Shown one piece after another: positions 17,053-27,126 of a stretch of DNA of 64,000 nt. Location of the stretch: contig NZ_PJAS01000077.1 of assembly GCF_002836735.1 (NCBI RefSeq), positions 1 through 64,000 on the forward strand. The letters are read 5' to 3'. Below the pieces are notes generated by a model. It saw only the letters and a list, made by a program, of their open reading frames with translations, did no database searches and was not told the DNA's origin. Origin of the DNA: Psychrobacter sp. 4Bb (GTDB lineage: Bacteria; Pseudomonadota; Gammaproteobacteria; Pseudomonadales; Moraxellaceae). The position numbers and the translations under genes are program-made. Numbering within the stretch: the first letter of the stretch is position 1; each line of letters opens with the position of its first letter.

Positions 17053-17526
17053 TTATAAAGTCATTTTATTTACTTTATGCGCAGTACTAACAATCATATT
17101 TGCTGCTTGTGTAATTTCTGCTTCAGTAGTCATACGACCCACACAAATTCGTAATGTCGTTTCAGCTTTTTCTTTATTTATACCTATTGCTTTTAAAAGT
17201 GGAGGGTATTCCCGATTCAGCCCATCACAAGCTGAGCTAAGAGAAAAGGCAAGATGGGGTTGTAGGTTGTTCAATAACTGAACACTATCTACACCTGATA
17301 TTGCAAGATACAAGTTTCCTGGATGGCGGCTCTCAGCATCTCCAATAACTTCAACATCAAGTTTCTTGCTTAAGTTTTCGAGGAGTATTTGGCGTAGCTG
17401 CTTGAGCGACTCAGCTTCTACCTCTTTATTCTCGCACATTATCTCAGCCGCTTTTTGAAAGCCGACTATTAAAGGAGTAGCCAGAGTTCCAGCTCGTAGT
17501 CCATCTTGCTGTCCGCCACCCACAAT
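17053..17526 (-). pseudogene. 3' fragment of a cysteine desulfurase (IscS/NifS class)
   Basis: The fragment begins at IVGGGQQDGLRAGTLATPLIVG, the conserved GGG..GLR.GT region near residue 230 of IscS-type enzymes. It continues to the natural C-terminus with the catalytic-loop region LSSACDGLNREYPPLLKAIGI and TLRICVGRMTTEAEI. The N-terminal half, including the PLP lysine, is gone; the sequence abuts the IS3-family end at 17527. The original could have been an island-borne desulfurase (for example of a DndA or SspA phosphorothioation type) or an extra iron-sulfur gene; the remnant does not decide this. No partner genes survive. Confidence 0.8.
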
Positions 17527-17538
17527 TGTAGTGGTCAA

Positions 17539-18249
17539 CTAATTTAGGACACCTGAACGGCTCATACTTTGCGTCATGCCCTCACAACTGGCAACGGATT
17601 CAGCAAATGTCTTACTGGTGTAATGGGTTCCCTGATCGGAATGAAACAGCACGCCACTGGGTTTGAGCCTAGTGTGATACGCCATCTGTAGGGCTTTAGC
17701 GGTCAGCACGCTATCAGGGGAATCTGATACAGCAAAGCCCACCACACGCCGAGCATATAAATCTAAAACAACGGCTAGGTAGCACCAGCCACCCTTGATA
17801 CGAATGTAAGTCACATCCCCCGTCCAGACTTGATTGGGCGCTGTTGGGCTAAAGTTGCGAGCTAGGATATTGTCATGCGTTTTATGCGCCTCGTCAGCGT
17901 GCTTGTATTTGTGCGTCTTCAATTGACAGCTTTTAAGCCTCATCTGCGCCATAAGTTTACCTACCATATAGCGTGATAGCTTGATGTTGTGTTCATTCAT
18001 TATTATGGCGGCAATGCTGCGAGCGCCTGCTGAGCGCTTTGAGTCGTTAAATATTTGACGAATTAATGCCTTGTGCTTGACGGTTTCAAGACTGATGGGC
18101 TTGGGCTGCATGCCATAGTAGTAACTGCTTTTTATCACGCCAGACAGTTTGCACAGAAGACTTTTATTAACATGCTTGTCTTGCTCTGCAAGCTGACTGA
18201 TTAGCGATAGCCGTTCAGGCTGTCCAAGGCTAGCAGAGCGGAAGCCTTT
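17539..18249 (-). pseudogene. IS3-family transposase orfB, truncated before the last catalytic residue
   Basis: DDE transposase reached by -1 frameshifting from orfA. Reading from the slip site gives a region with Q-rich and KSSYYY text, then the integrase core with the first Asp in WTGDVTYI and the second in HSDQGTHY. The protein stops after GMTQSMSRSG followed by VLN. In intact relatives this point continues with a NCWDNAPMERFF-type segment that holds the catalytic Glu. The terminal repeat follows only a dozen bases later, so roughly 60 codons have been lost. It should be inactive in cis. Confidence 0.85.
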
Positions 18250-18512
18250 TTTAAGATGTTACGCTCCATAGTCAGCCGCTTAACTTGTTTGCGCAATTCT
18301 TGAAGCTCGCGCTGCTCATCCGTTAAGGCGTTGCCGACTTTAGGTGCTTGGCCAGTCATTTCTTGACGGTACTGACTCAGCCATTTTTGTAGAGTGGATT
18401 TACCTATTCCTAAAGAATCGGCCACGTCAGGTATTTTACGCTTATGATCAACGACTAAGCTGATGGCTTCTAATTTGAATTCTCGGGTATATTGATTGCG
18501 TTTGGTGGTCAT
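18201..18512 (-). CDS. IS3-family transposase orfA (helix-turn-helix, leucine zipper)
   Basis: 103-aa protein with an N-terminal helix-turn-helix (YTREFKLEAISLV through IGKSTLQKWLSQY) and a coiled segment ELQELRKQVKRLTMERNILKKA typical of IS3 OrfA. The slippery heptamer A-AAA-AAG lies at 18252-18246 (minus strand) within codons for LKK, giving the expected -1 shift into orfB. The gene appears intact, so a DNA-binding OrfA could still be made and might interfere with relatives of the element. Confidence 0.85.
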   Translation of the reverse strand: MTTKRNQYTREFKLEAISLVVDHKRKIPDVADSLGIGKSTLQKWLSQYRQEMTGQAPKVGNALTDEQRELQELRKQVKRLTMERNILKKASALLALDSLNGYR

Positions 18513-18578
18513 ACTATTTTCCTTCTTTGGGTTAGTATAAACCTCTTATGCGCTGTCCAAGTTTATTATGCCACTACA

Positions 18579-19005
18579 CAGTGACTCTTGAGACAAGAGA
18601 GCTTGATATATCAACGTCGTAGATGTCTTTGATGGTTTCAACAATTTCAGTGGTGGTTTGACCCTTGGCATAAAACATGATTATTTTATCATCAAGGCCA
18701 CTAATACGGGTTTGATGCTTACGCACTAATGCAGGCTCAAAGCTGCTATCGCGGTCTCTTGGGGTAGATATCTCAAGATCGCCTGTGTCACTGCGGACGG
18801 TCTTTTTAGTGTGCCCATTGCGCTTATTGGGTTTATCAGCTTTCTCATGCTTAGGATAGCCAAGATGATCTTCCATCTCAGCTTCGAGAGCGGTATCTAT
18901 AAAGGATTGCATGAGTTGCTTTTGGAAGTCTTTGATGTCATCGAAGCTGCTCATGCTGCTGGCCATTTGCTCGGCCAGTTTTTTAATGTCAGATTGAGTA
19001 GTCAT
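18579..19005 (-). pseudogene. N-terminal fragment of an IS256-family (mutator-type) transposase
   Basis: About 140 residues beginning MTTQSDIKKLAEQMASSM. Family-typical text follows: ALEAEMEDHLGY, NKRNGHTKKTV, DLEISTPRDRDSSFEP and IIMFYAKGQTTTEIVETIKDIYDVDISSSLVSRVT. The normal continuation with the catalytic core is absent; the frame runs into the IS3 terminal repeat and stops at 18574. GGAG precedes the start. Nonfunctional. Confidence 0.88.
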
Positions 19006-19061
19006 TGCTTATTCTCCTGTTGGGAGATTATAAGCTGTTACACAGTTTTTAGGAAAGGCTC
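18579..19061 (-). mobile_element. 5' remnant of an IS256-family element
   Basis: The outer end lies near 19061 (minus strand beginning GAGCCTTTCCTAAAAACTG, as in many IS256-family terminal repeats). The leader and first 140 codons of the transposase follow. The element is cut at 18578 by the IS3-family copy. The missing remainder is not found on the other side of that copy, so it was removed, not merely interrupted. Confidence 0.75.
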
Positions 19062-19100
19062 AATATTTTTGTTTACTTAAACACATATGTCTCAACCATC

Positions 19101-20321
19101 TTACACTTTTGAACAATCTATCCTATCTTCAGTCTTGCCAGCAAACGCATCATCAATATAATTAGCCCATTGATGCATCATGTCGGTACGATAAGGCAAG
19201 TGTTGAGCTCCATTGTAGGCTTTGCTTATTTTGTTTTCTTTTTCATGTGCCAGCTGTAGCTCTATAGCTTCGTGCATAAACTCTTGTTCATGTAAGGTAG
19301 TGCTGGCAAGTCCGCGAAATCCGTGCCCTGTCATTCTGCCTTTATAGCCCATGCGCCATAGGGCAGTAATAAAAGCATTGGTACTGTATGGCTTACGCGT
19401 CGATGGATTAAAGAAGACATACTTGTCCGAAAAGCCTAGCGTCTTGATTTGCTCTAAGATCGCCATTGTTTGCGGTGTAAGCGGCAATAAATGCGGTCTA
19501 TCCATTTTCATTTTATCGGCAGGTATGCGCCATAACTTGTCTTTATAGTCTATTTCGCTCCATTCCATAAAGCGTAATTCCTGCGTTCTCACAAACGTAT
19601 AGCACATAAACCATAGGCCTAGCTTTACCAGTACATCACCATCATAGGCGTTAATGTCTTGTAATAGCTTTGGTAATTGCTGGCTGGTGATGCGACTATG
19701 GTGCTTTACCTTATGCGGTTTTAGTGCTTCAGTTAGGTCGTCGGCTGGGTTGAGGTTGGTTAAGCCCTCACGTATGGCTTGTTTAAAGATTTGCCCTGTT
19801 TGACGTATTGCGCGTCTTGCCATATCACTAGCGCCCCTAGCTTCGATAGCTTTACCAATAGCCAAAACATCAGGCGCAGTTATCTCATTTATATTCATGT
19901 GACCAATGACGGGCTTAATGTCGCGCTGATATTGTGAGTAGTCACGGCTATGGGTAGTAGGTGCTATATGTGCTTTACGGTCATTATGCCAACACTGAGC
20001 TATCGTATCGAAAGCCTTTGATCCGTCATTTTCTGCTCGTGTTTTTTTCTTATCGTCTTTTGGGTTAATGCCATCAACTATTAATCTTTTGATCTCAAGA
20101 TTGCGCTGGCGTGCACTTTGTAGGCTCATTACTGGATAAGTACCGATAGTAAGGGTTTGCTGTTTGCCTTGCCAGCGGTAGGCGCTGATCCATGACTTAA
20201 CGCCTGTATAACGCACCCATAATTGTAACCCTTGACCATCACTATGTTTATCAGGTCGTTTTGAGTCTATCGCTTTTTGGGTAGGCTTAAGATTTTTTAT
20301 CTGTGTATTATTTAGACTCAT
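19101..20321 (-). CDS. P4-type tyrosine integrase at tRNA-Pro
   Basis: Site-specific integrase of 406 aa when started at the ATG at 20321 (MSLNNTQIKNLKP), the usual start context for this family; an upstream in-frame start would add 25 residues. The N-terminal DUF4102-like domain (SDGQGLQLWV, GVKSWISAYRWQGKQQTLTIGTYP) precedes the core-binding and catalytic domains. Catalytic features are Arg in VRTQELRFMEW, HGFRGLAST, the QLAHEK histidine and the nucleophile Tyr in ISKAYNGAQ. It reads away from the 3' end of tRNA-Pro only 160 bp off, the normal arrangement for a tRNA-targeting island. It appears intact. Confidence 0.9.
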   Translation of the reverse strand: MSLNNTQIKNLKPTQKAIDSKRPDKHSDGQGLQLWVRYTGVKSWISAYRWQGKQQTLTIGTYPVMSLQSARQRNLEIKRLIVDGINPKDDKKKTRAENDGSKAFDTIAQCWHNDRKAHIAPTTHSRDYSQYQRDIKPVIGHMNINEITAPDVLAIGKAIEARGASDMARRAIRQTGQIFKQAIREGLTNLNPADDLTEALKPHKVKHHSRITSQQLPKLLQDINAYDGDVLVKLGLWFMCYTFVRTQELRFMEWSEIDYKDKLWRIPADKMKMDRPHLLPLTPQTMAILEQIKTLGFSDKYVFFNPSTRKPYSTNAFITALWRMGYKGRMTGHGFRGLASTTLHEQEFMHEAIELQLAHEKENKISKAYNGAQHLPYRTDMMHQWANYIDDAFAGKTEDRIDCSKV

Positions 20322-20360
20322 GTTGGTATTATCTATTATGGTATCGTATAATACCAACAT
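20320..20360. promoter_or_regulatory. 13-bp perfect inverted repeat over the integrase start
   Basis: ATGTTGGTATTAT (20320-20332) and ATAATACCAACAT (20348-20360) are perfect inverted copies around a 15-base centre that carries another GGTAT. The left arm includes the proposed start codon of the integrase. Such a site could bind an autoregulatory integrase or an excisionase, or fold in the mRNA and limit translation. Confidence 0.55.
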
Positions 20361-20438
20361 TTTAGACGGATTACCACGTTCTATAACGGATAACAAATGC
20401 CTTTAAAAAAGGCTGATTCAGCTGAATGGCTTGCAAAT

Positions 20439-20473
20439 AAAAGGGCAGACGGTCAATGACGGTCTGCCCTTTT
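20439..20473 (-). terminator. Intrinsic terminator of tRNA-Pro
   Basis: AAAAGGGCAGAC (20439-20450) pairs perfectly with GTCTGCCCTTTT (20462-20473). On the minus strand it lies just beyond the tRNA 3' end and finishes in T's. The symmetric A/T tails would let it stop transcription in either direction. Confidence 0.88.
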
Positions 20474-20481
20474 ATTGTGTT

Positions 20482-20558
20482 TGGTCGGAACGGCAGGATT
20501 TGAACCTGCGACCACTACACCCCCAGTGTAGTGCGCTACCAGACTGCGCTACGCCCCG
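20482..20558 (-). tRNA. tRNA-Pro (anticodon GGG)
   Basis: The 77-nt cloverleaf on the minus strand includes an encoded CCA (20484-20482). The acceptor stem is CGGGGCG/CGTTCCG with two G-T pairs. The D-arm is GTAGCGCAGTCTGGTAGCGC, and the anticodon stem CTACA/TGTAG encloses the loop CTGGGGG with anticodon GGG. The T-loop TTCAAAT is normal. It probably served as attachment site for the P4-type integrase beside it. Confidence 0.93.
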
Positions 20559-20672
20559 AGTGACTGACTATTTTACGCAAAATTATGTATATTGCAAGGG
20601 CTATTTCTAGCAGCAAAAATCTACAATATTATTCTGCCTAGCATAGTCAGTATAATCGTTTAGCAGCCAATG

Positions 20673-22199
20673 TTAACCCAATAATTCTTTTAGAATTTGG
20701 TTCACTTGCTGTGGGTTAGCACTACCGCGACTGGCTTTCATGACCTGACCGACTAGACCGTTAAAGGCTTTTTCCTTACCGCCGCGATACTCTTCTACCA
20801 TCGCTTCATTTTTTGCGATGACTTCTTCGACCATCGCTTTGATAGCGCCAGTATCGGTTTCTTGCTTGAGGCCTTTGTCTTTGATGATTTTATCTGCTGC
20901 ATCATCGCCATCGCCGCCTTCGCGCTCATATAGGGCACTAAAGACTTTTTTGGCCAATTTGCCAGATAGCGTGTCATCTTTGATACGCTTGAGCATGCCA
21001 GCCAATTGTTTGGCGCTGATAGGAGAGTCGATGATATCTGTGTCATCTTTGTTTAGCGCGCCGAGCAAGTCACCCATGACCCAGTTACCAGCCATTTTAG
21101 CATCTTGTTGACCGATTTCAGCCACTACATCTTCGAAGTAATCAGCAATTTGACGACTACCAGTCAAGATACGAGCGTCGTATTCTGACAGACCAAGCGC
21201 TTCTTCAAAGCGTGCGCGACGAGCGACTGGTAATTCTGGCATTGCTGCTTTGATCGCATCAACCGTATGCTGCTCGATACGGACAGGTAGCAGGTCAGGA
21301 TCAGGGAAGTAGCGATAGTCGTTGGCGTCTTCTTTGGTACGCATGGTACGCGTTTCATCACGCTCTGGATCATATAGCATCGTTGCTTGTACGACTTTGC
21401 CGCCATCTTCTAGGATATCGATTTGACGTTCGATTTCACGATTGATAGCACGTTCGATAAAGCGGAACGAGTTTAGGTTTTTTAGCTCAGTACGTGTACC
21501 AAGATCAGCGCCTGGCTTGCGCACAGAGACGTTACAGTCACAGCGGAATGAGCCTTCGGCCATCACTGCGTCTGAGATACCTAGCCAAGTGACTAGCTGA
21601 TGGATGGCTTTGATATAAGCAAGTGCTTCGTGAGCTGAGCGCATATCTGGCTCAGAGACGATTTCGATTAGTGGTGTACCAGCACGGTTCAAATCCACAC
21701 CCGTCATACCATCGACTGCGTCATGGACAGATTTACCCGCATCTTCTTCTAGATGTGCGCGAGTGATACCCATACGTTTCGGATATTCGTTCTTTTCGCC
21801 CTCATTGACCACGACATCGATGTAGCCTTCACCCACGATAGGATTGGCCATCTGGGTAATTTGATAGCCTTTAGGCAAGTCAGGGTAAAAGTAGTTTTTA
21901 CGGTCAAACGTATTAAATAGGCCTAGCTCAGCATTGACACCGATACCGAATTTTAATGCACGATCGACCACACCAGCATTTAATACTGGCAATACACCAG
22001 GCAAACCTAGATCGACGATACTTGCTTGACTGTTTGGCTCATGACCAAAGTCAGTCGGCGCACTTGAGAAAATCTTACTTTCCGTATTTAGCTGGCAGTG
22101 AATCTCGATACCGATGACCACTTCATAGCCATCGACAAATAGCTCTTTACGCACGGCGTGTTCACGGACGGCATTGTTATCAGTAGTAGCTGTACTCAT
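20673..22199 (-). CDS. gatB: Aspartyl/glutamyl-tRNA(Asn/Gln) amidotransferase subunit B
   Basis: GatB of 508 aa, the tRNA-binding and kinase-like subunit that activates misacylated Glu-tRNA(Gln) or Asp-tRNA(Asn) for transamidation. The N-terminal catalytic region shows [20 protein letters not shown] and [13 protein letters not shown], and Cys ligands in FRCDCNVSV. The C-terminal YqeY-like tail domain ends with [27 protein letters not shown]. Its ATG overlaps the gatA stop (TAATG), giving coupled synthesis of the subunits. Confidence 0.97.
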   Translation of the reverse strand: MSTATTDNNAVREHAVRKELFVDGYEVVIGIEIHCQLNTESKIFSSAPTDFGHEPNSQASIVDLGLPGVLPVLNAGVVDRALKFGIGVNAELGLFNTFDRKNYFYPDLPKGYQITQMANPIVGEGYIDVVVNEGEKNEYPKRMGITRAHLEEDAGKSVHDAVDGMTGVDLNRAGTPLIEIVSEPDMRSAHEALAYIKAIHQLVTWLGISDAVMAEGSFRCDCNVSVRKPGADLGTRTELKNLNSFRFIERAINREIERQIDILEDGGKVVQATMLYDPERDETRTMRTKEDANDYRYFPDPDLLPVRIEQHTVDAIKAAMPELPVARRARFEEALGLSEYDARILTGSRQIADYFEDVVAEIGQQDAKMAGNWVMGDLLGALNKDDTDIIDSPISAKQLAGMLKRIKDDTLSGKLAKKVFSALYEREGGDGDDAADKIIKDKGLKQETDTGAIKAMVEEVIAKNEAMVEEYRGGKEKAFNGLVGQVMKASRGSANPQQVNQILKELLG

Positions 22200-23695
22200 T
22201 ATACCGTCTCCTTTGCGATGGTAGAGTGTTGTAAGTGATGATCGGTATGCTGCTGGAACAGATGTGCAGTCGTGAGCAGCTGACTTTCTTGCCAGTGCTT
22301 ACCGATTAATTGCAAGCCAATAGGGAGGCCTTCTGTCGTCAAACCAACTGGCTGACTGAGTGCAGGTAGACCCGCTAGGTTGACCGCGATGGTATAAACG
22401 TCACCTAAGTACATCGTTGCAGGATCTAGGTCTTCACTGAGCTTATAAGCCGCAGTCGGTGCAGTCGGGCTAGCAATCACATCACAGCTAGCAAATGCTT
22501 CATCGAAGTCTTTGACGATTAAGCGGCGAATCTTCTGTGCTTTGGTATAGTAAGCATCGAAGTAGCCAGCCGATAGCGCGTAAGTCCCTGTCAAGATACG
22601 GCGCTGTACTTCAGCGCCAAAGCCTTCAGAGCGTGAGCGCGTGTATAGATCGATCAGATCCGTTGGGTTTTCACAGCGATAGCCAAAACGTACACCATCG
22701 AAGCGTGACAAGTTCGATGACGCTTCAGCAGGCGCTAGCATGTAGTAAGTGGCAAGCGTGATCTCAGGATCAGTGATGTTTACTTCTACAATTGTTGCGC
22801 CAAGCTCTTCGTACTTCTTTAAAGCGGCACGGGCGGCTTGCTCAACTTCGCTATCAAGCCCTGTGCCAAAGTATTCTTTTGCTACACCAATACGAAGACC
22901 GTCAAATGGCTTATCACCAGCAGCAGCTTGGGCATCATTGATGTCTTGTACGTAGTTAGGCATCTCGTATTTGATAGAAGTTGCATCGCGCGGATCATGA
23001 CCAATCATTGGCTGGAGCAGATAGGCGCAATCTTTAGCGCTGCGTCCCATGCTACCCGCTTGATCTAGACTTGAGGCATAGGCAATCATACCAAAGCGTG
23101 ACACACGGCCATAAGTAGGCTTAATACCCGTTAGGCCACAGAATGAAGCAGGCTGACGAATAGAGCCACCCGTATCACTACCGGTAGCAACAGGGACAAA
23201 ACCAGCGGCAACAGCAGCAGCACTACCACCTGATGAGCCACCAGGAACGCGCTCTAGATTCCAAGGGTTCTGTACCGTGCCGTAGTAAGAGCTACTGTTG
23301 TCTGAGCCCATCGCAAACTCATCCATATTGAGTTTACCTAAGCTAATCATGCCAGCTTTGTCGATGTTAGAAACGATGGTCGCGTCATATGGTGAGACAA
23401 AGTTATGTAGCATTTTTGAGCCACAAGTGGTCAGTACGCCCTGAGTACAAAAGATGTCTTTGTGCGCCATTGGTACGCCAAGTAGTGGACGTTGGTCGCC
23501 CTGTGCACGCATCCCGTCTGCCGCTTTTGCTTGTGCGCGTGCTGTCTCAGAAGTATGAGTGATAAAGCTGTTAATCTTGCTATCTAGCGCATCGATACGC
23601 TTGATGTAGTGTTCGGTTAATTCTGCGCTGCTAAATTGTTTGTTTTGCAAGCCAGTAATGAGCTGCTCGGTACTTAATAAATGAAGTTCAGACAT
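22199..23695 (-). CDS. gatA: Aspartyl/glutamyl-tRNA amidotransferase subunit A
   Basis: Amidase-signature subunit that releases ammonia from glutamine. The start [12 protein letters not shown] at 23695 aligns with known GatA; an in-frame upstream start would add 18 unrelated residues. The Ser-cisSer-Lys triad lies in HKDIFCTQG (Lys) and in the signature [36 protein letters not shown] (serines). The protein has 498 residues, close to the usual 485. It is part of gatC-gatA-gatB on the minus strand. Confidence 0.97.
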   Translation of the reverse strand: MSELHLLSTEQLITGLQNKQFSSAELTEHYIKRIDALDSKINSFITHTSETARAQAKAADGMRAQGDQRPLLGVPMAHKDIFCTQGVLTTCGSKMLHNFVSPYDATIVSNIDKAGMISLGKLNMDEFAMGSDNSSSYYGTVQNPWNLERVPGGSSGGSAAAVAAGFVPVATGSDTGGSIRQPASFCGLTGIKPTYGRVSRFGMIAYASSLDQAGSMGRSAKDCAYLLQPMIGHDPRDATSIKYEMPNYVQDINDAQAAAGDKPFDGLRIGVAKEYFGTGLDSEVEQAARAALKKYEELGATIVEVNITDPEITLATYYMLAPAEASSNLSRFDGVRFGYRCENPTDLIDLYTRSRSEGFGAEVQRRILTGTYALSAGYFDAYYTKAQKIRRLIVKDFDEAFASCDVIASPTAPTAAYKLSEDLDPATMYLGDVYTIAVNLAGLPALSQPVGLTTEGLPIGLQLIGKHWQESQLLTTAHLFQQHTDHHLQHSTIAKETV

Positions 23696-23776
23696 AAGGT
23701 GTCGTCCGTCAAAATGTGAATAGCATAAAATAAAATAGGATAATGGCAAATGCGTAATTGTGTTATTCAGCCACTA

Positions 23777-24091
23777 TTATTCAATCACCTGAGGTACAAG
23801 GTATAAGCCTTCTTCTACGGCAGGCGCGACTGACTGATTACGCTCACGATTGATATCGTGTTTTGCTACATCAGCACGCAACTCTTGGCAAGCTTCATGG
23901 ATATTGGCTAGTGGCTTAATGTCTGTGGTATCAACGTTAGATAGCGTATTCATCAGTTTTAATACTTTACTGATATCATCAGCATAGCTATCGGCTGTAC
24001 TTTCATCGACACCTAAGCGGGCAAGGTTGGCAACTTCTAGGATTTCTTCACGGCTGACGTTGCTGTCAGACGTTGCTGGTTGCTGAGACAT
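23777..24091 (-). CDS. gatC: Aspartyl/glutamyl-tRNA amidotransferase subunit C
   Basis: Small GatC of 104 aa that stabilises the GatA-GatB complex. The N-terminal helix EEILEVANLARLGVDE and the segment KVLKLMNTLSNVDTTDIKPLANI are diagnostic. GGAG lies six bases from the ATG. It is the first gene of the gat operon; its promoter should lie in the 24092-24782 gap shared with mreB. Confidence 0.95.
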   Translation of the reverse strand: MSQQPATSDSNVSREEILEVANLARLGVDESTADSYADDISKVLKLMNTLSNVDTTDIKPLANIHEACQELRADVAKHDINRERNQSVAPAVEEGLYLVPQVIE

Positions 24092-24602
24092 AGTTTCTCC
24101 AGTTAAGGACAGTTTTTGTTAGAGTAGTTGATTACGAAAACGAAAATACGTAAGCGCTAAAATAGAAACAACTAAAATAGAAATAAATAGTAAGTGGGCT
24201 TATTATAAAGCATCTGACTCAAGTTTACAGAGCATGACGCTTGATTGATGCACAATCTCAACCAACAGCCTGAATTGATAAAGACGTAATATTAAATAAG
24301 ATATAGTGCTAGCCGAGCCATAATGCCAATTCAGACACAATGATTTACAGAGAATTGCAAAACTGACCCCCTAATTCATCATTGTTCCTTAATTGCTCTC
24401 CAATTAGCTTCTAAAATACGTTACAGTATGCATCTGCTATTAAGCAAAACATTCATCTGCCTGTAGAGCCTTGTTAGTTATCAGATTAAATGATGTTTCA
24501 TTGAGTTGAATGATATTCACTACTATTTCAAACTTTGTAACAACTTTTGGCGTCTAAGACAAAAATCCTTACTTACTGATGCAAATATCTATGTTTTTTT
24601 TT

Positions 24603-24625
24603 AGCTAAATCGGTATAATTTAGCT
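24603..24625 (+). promoter_or_regulatory. Candidate mreB promoter with palindrome
   Basis: The 24092-24782 gap between divergent gatC and mreB holds no convincing gene. TATAAT at 24614-24619 is a consensus -10, although no good -35 is present at the proper distance. It lies inside the perfect inverted repeat AGCTAAAT (24603-24610) and ATTTAGCT (24618-24625). A protein bound here would cover the promoter; the identity of any such protein is unknown. Confidence 0.4.
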
Positions 24626-24695
24626 CAGTTTTTTCATTTCATCATTATTGTTTGGATTTTGACTTGTTGGGATGATTAATTGTTGCCACAAGTAA

Positions 24696-25811
<1,116 letters not shown>

Positions 25812-25882
25812 GTCATCTTTATCCTTAATTGCCTTGTAGCCTTGGCAATATATGATGATGTATTTGAATGATGAAACTATAA

Positions 25883-25992
25883 ATATAGTCGGTTCAATAT
25901 AATTTGGATATAAGGAAGCCGAGCGAAAGTACTATAAGTAGTAGGCTGAGCGAGACTGACACCGTATCCAATTTATAGAAAATTGACTATAT
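25883..25992. repeat. 110-bp terminal-inverted-repeat element, copy A (MITE-like)
   Basis: The unit starts ATATAGTC and ends GACTATAT, with imperfect inverted arms of about 28 bases (the outer arms read to TTGGATA / TATCCAA). A second unit of exactly the same length lies at 63725-63834 in the opposite orientation. Hand alignment gives about 60 percent identity overall, with conserved termini and the blocks AAGGnAGCCGA and TAnAAGTAGT. It has no coding capacity. It sits between mreB and mreC, where it could form a hairpin in the transcript. Confidence 0.75.
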
Positions 25993-26124
25993 ATAAAATT
26001 AAAGGTAGCCGATTGTGCTACCTTTAATTGTATTCATTTATGCTAGAACCCAATATCCTCGATAAACACTCATGCTGTAAATAAGTGCTATTGTTCATTT
26101 TAGAATCCTTAAATCAGACGACTT

Positions 26125-26985
26125 ATGACTCCAAGTATTTTTGCGCGCCAGCCGTTATCACTTCGTAAGACTGTTATTGTATTGATAGCAGCCTTAATTT
26201 TGATGTGGTTTGATAGCAAAAACTCTGATTGGTTTAAGCCAGTACGTAGCACCAGCCATGCCGCCATGCAGCCAATCTATGAGCTGTCTCTGTTGCCAAG
26301 CTATGCCAAGCATTGGGCTGGTGGCAGCCTGCAATCAAAAGAAGCACTGCGTCGCGAAAACATGCAGCTAAAATCGCAATTGATACACGCGCATGCCAAG
26401 TTACAACAGCAAGATTATATTTTGGCGCAGAACGCACGCCTGCAAGGTATCTTATCTACCACCAAGCCTGAGCAGTTCGATCTTAATTTGGCGCAAGTCA
26501 TCGGCACAGATACCAACTTGCTCAGACAGATTGTGGTGCTTAATAAAGGTGAGCAAGATGGCGTGCAAGTTGGGCAAACGGTCATCGATGAAGACGGTGT
26601 ATTAGGACAGATTATCAATGTCTATCCGAATACTAGCCGTCTGTTGTTGATTACAGATGAGCAGCAGTCAGTTGCGGTTACTGTTAAGCGTACTGGTCAG
26701 CGCGCCATCGTTACAGGCCAAGGTATCCCATCTTCATTGAGTCTCAATTACGTCTTCAAAACATCGGATGTGCGGGTAGGTGATGAGCTAGTGTCGTCAG
26801 GATTGGGCGGACGTATTCCGGCAGGTTATCGAGTAGGGCGTATCGCGCATGTCAAAGACGAGCAAACCGATAACTTTAGAACGATCGAAGTTACTCCAGC
26901 AGCCAACTTTATCGACAATGCCTATGTTTTAATACTTCAAGACAAGCTGTTAAATGAGAACAATGCTGCTGCTAGTGCTCCATAG
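26125..26985 (+). CDS. mreC: Rod-shape-determining protein MreC
   Basis: Single-pass inner-membrane protein of 286 aa with a large periplasmic part that organises the elongasome. A hydrophobic segment at about residues 15-31 (TVIVLIAALILMWF) is followed by a coiled-coil stretch rich in Leu, Gln and Lys (about 70-110). The beta-barrel domain has VIGTDTNLLRQIVVLNKG, GQTVIDEDGVLGQI and VSSGLGGRIPAGYRVGRI. Family members are often longer at the C-terminus. Confidence 0.95.
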   Translation: MTPSIFARQPLSLRKTVIVLIAALILMWFDSKNSDWFKPVRSTSHAAMQPIYELSLLPSYAKHWAGGSLQSKEALRRENMQLKSQLIHAHAKLQQQDYILAQNARLQGILSTTKPEQFDLNLAQVIGTDTNLLRQIVVLNKGEQDGVQVGQTVIDEDGVLGQIINVYPNTSRLLLITDEQQSVAVTVKRTGQRAIVTGQGIPSSLSLNYVFKTSDVRVGDELVSSGLGGRIPAGYRVGRIAHVKDEQTDNFRTIEVTPAANFIDNAYVLILQDKLLNENNAAASAP

Positions 26986-27126
26986 ATAATGACGTAAGCC
27001 ATGGTATTGACGGCTAATTAGCTGGCTTATTAATGTTTTAAAGCTTTCCATTTATGGTATTCACATTGCCAATATCCAATCAACAATATAACCGCAACCA
27101 TCAAACACTCGCTAAGGTAAGTACCC

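Larger units (their letters stand above)
17527..18578 (-). mobile_element. IS3-family insertion sequence, internally deleted
   Basis: Ends are TGTAGTGG (17527-17534) and CCACTACA (18571-18578), extending into imperfect terminal repeats ending in GGACA. The element reads on the minus strand with orfA then orfB and is only 1052 bp. The flanks show no matching short duplication (CACAAT on the left, CAGTGA on the right), and the two sides belong to different broken genes. It therefore either moved with an adjacent deletion or recombined with another copy. The shortened orfB indicates an internal deletion near the 3' end, so it cannot transpose by itself. Confidence 0.85.

Noticed and set aside
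18201..18252. Split of the IS3 transposase into two frames as a sequencing error
   Set aside because: The A-AAA-AAG heptamer at the overlap is the known programmed frameshift signal for this family.
17524..18584. Target-site duplication for the IS3-family copy
   Set aside because: The bases directly outside the two ends (CACAAT and CAGTGA) do not match over 3-5 positions.
20482..20558. Anticodon TGG or CGG for tRNA-Pro
   Set aside because: Aligning the arms places CTGGGGG as the seven-base loop with GGG at positions 34-36.
10500..20600. CRISPR array or toxin-antitoxin pair in the accessory region
   Set aside because: No regularly spaced repeats and no small gene pair with such features were seen.
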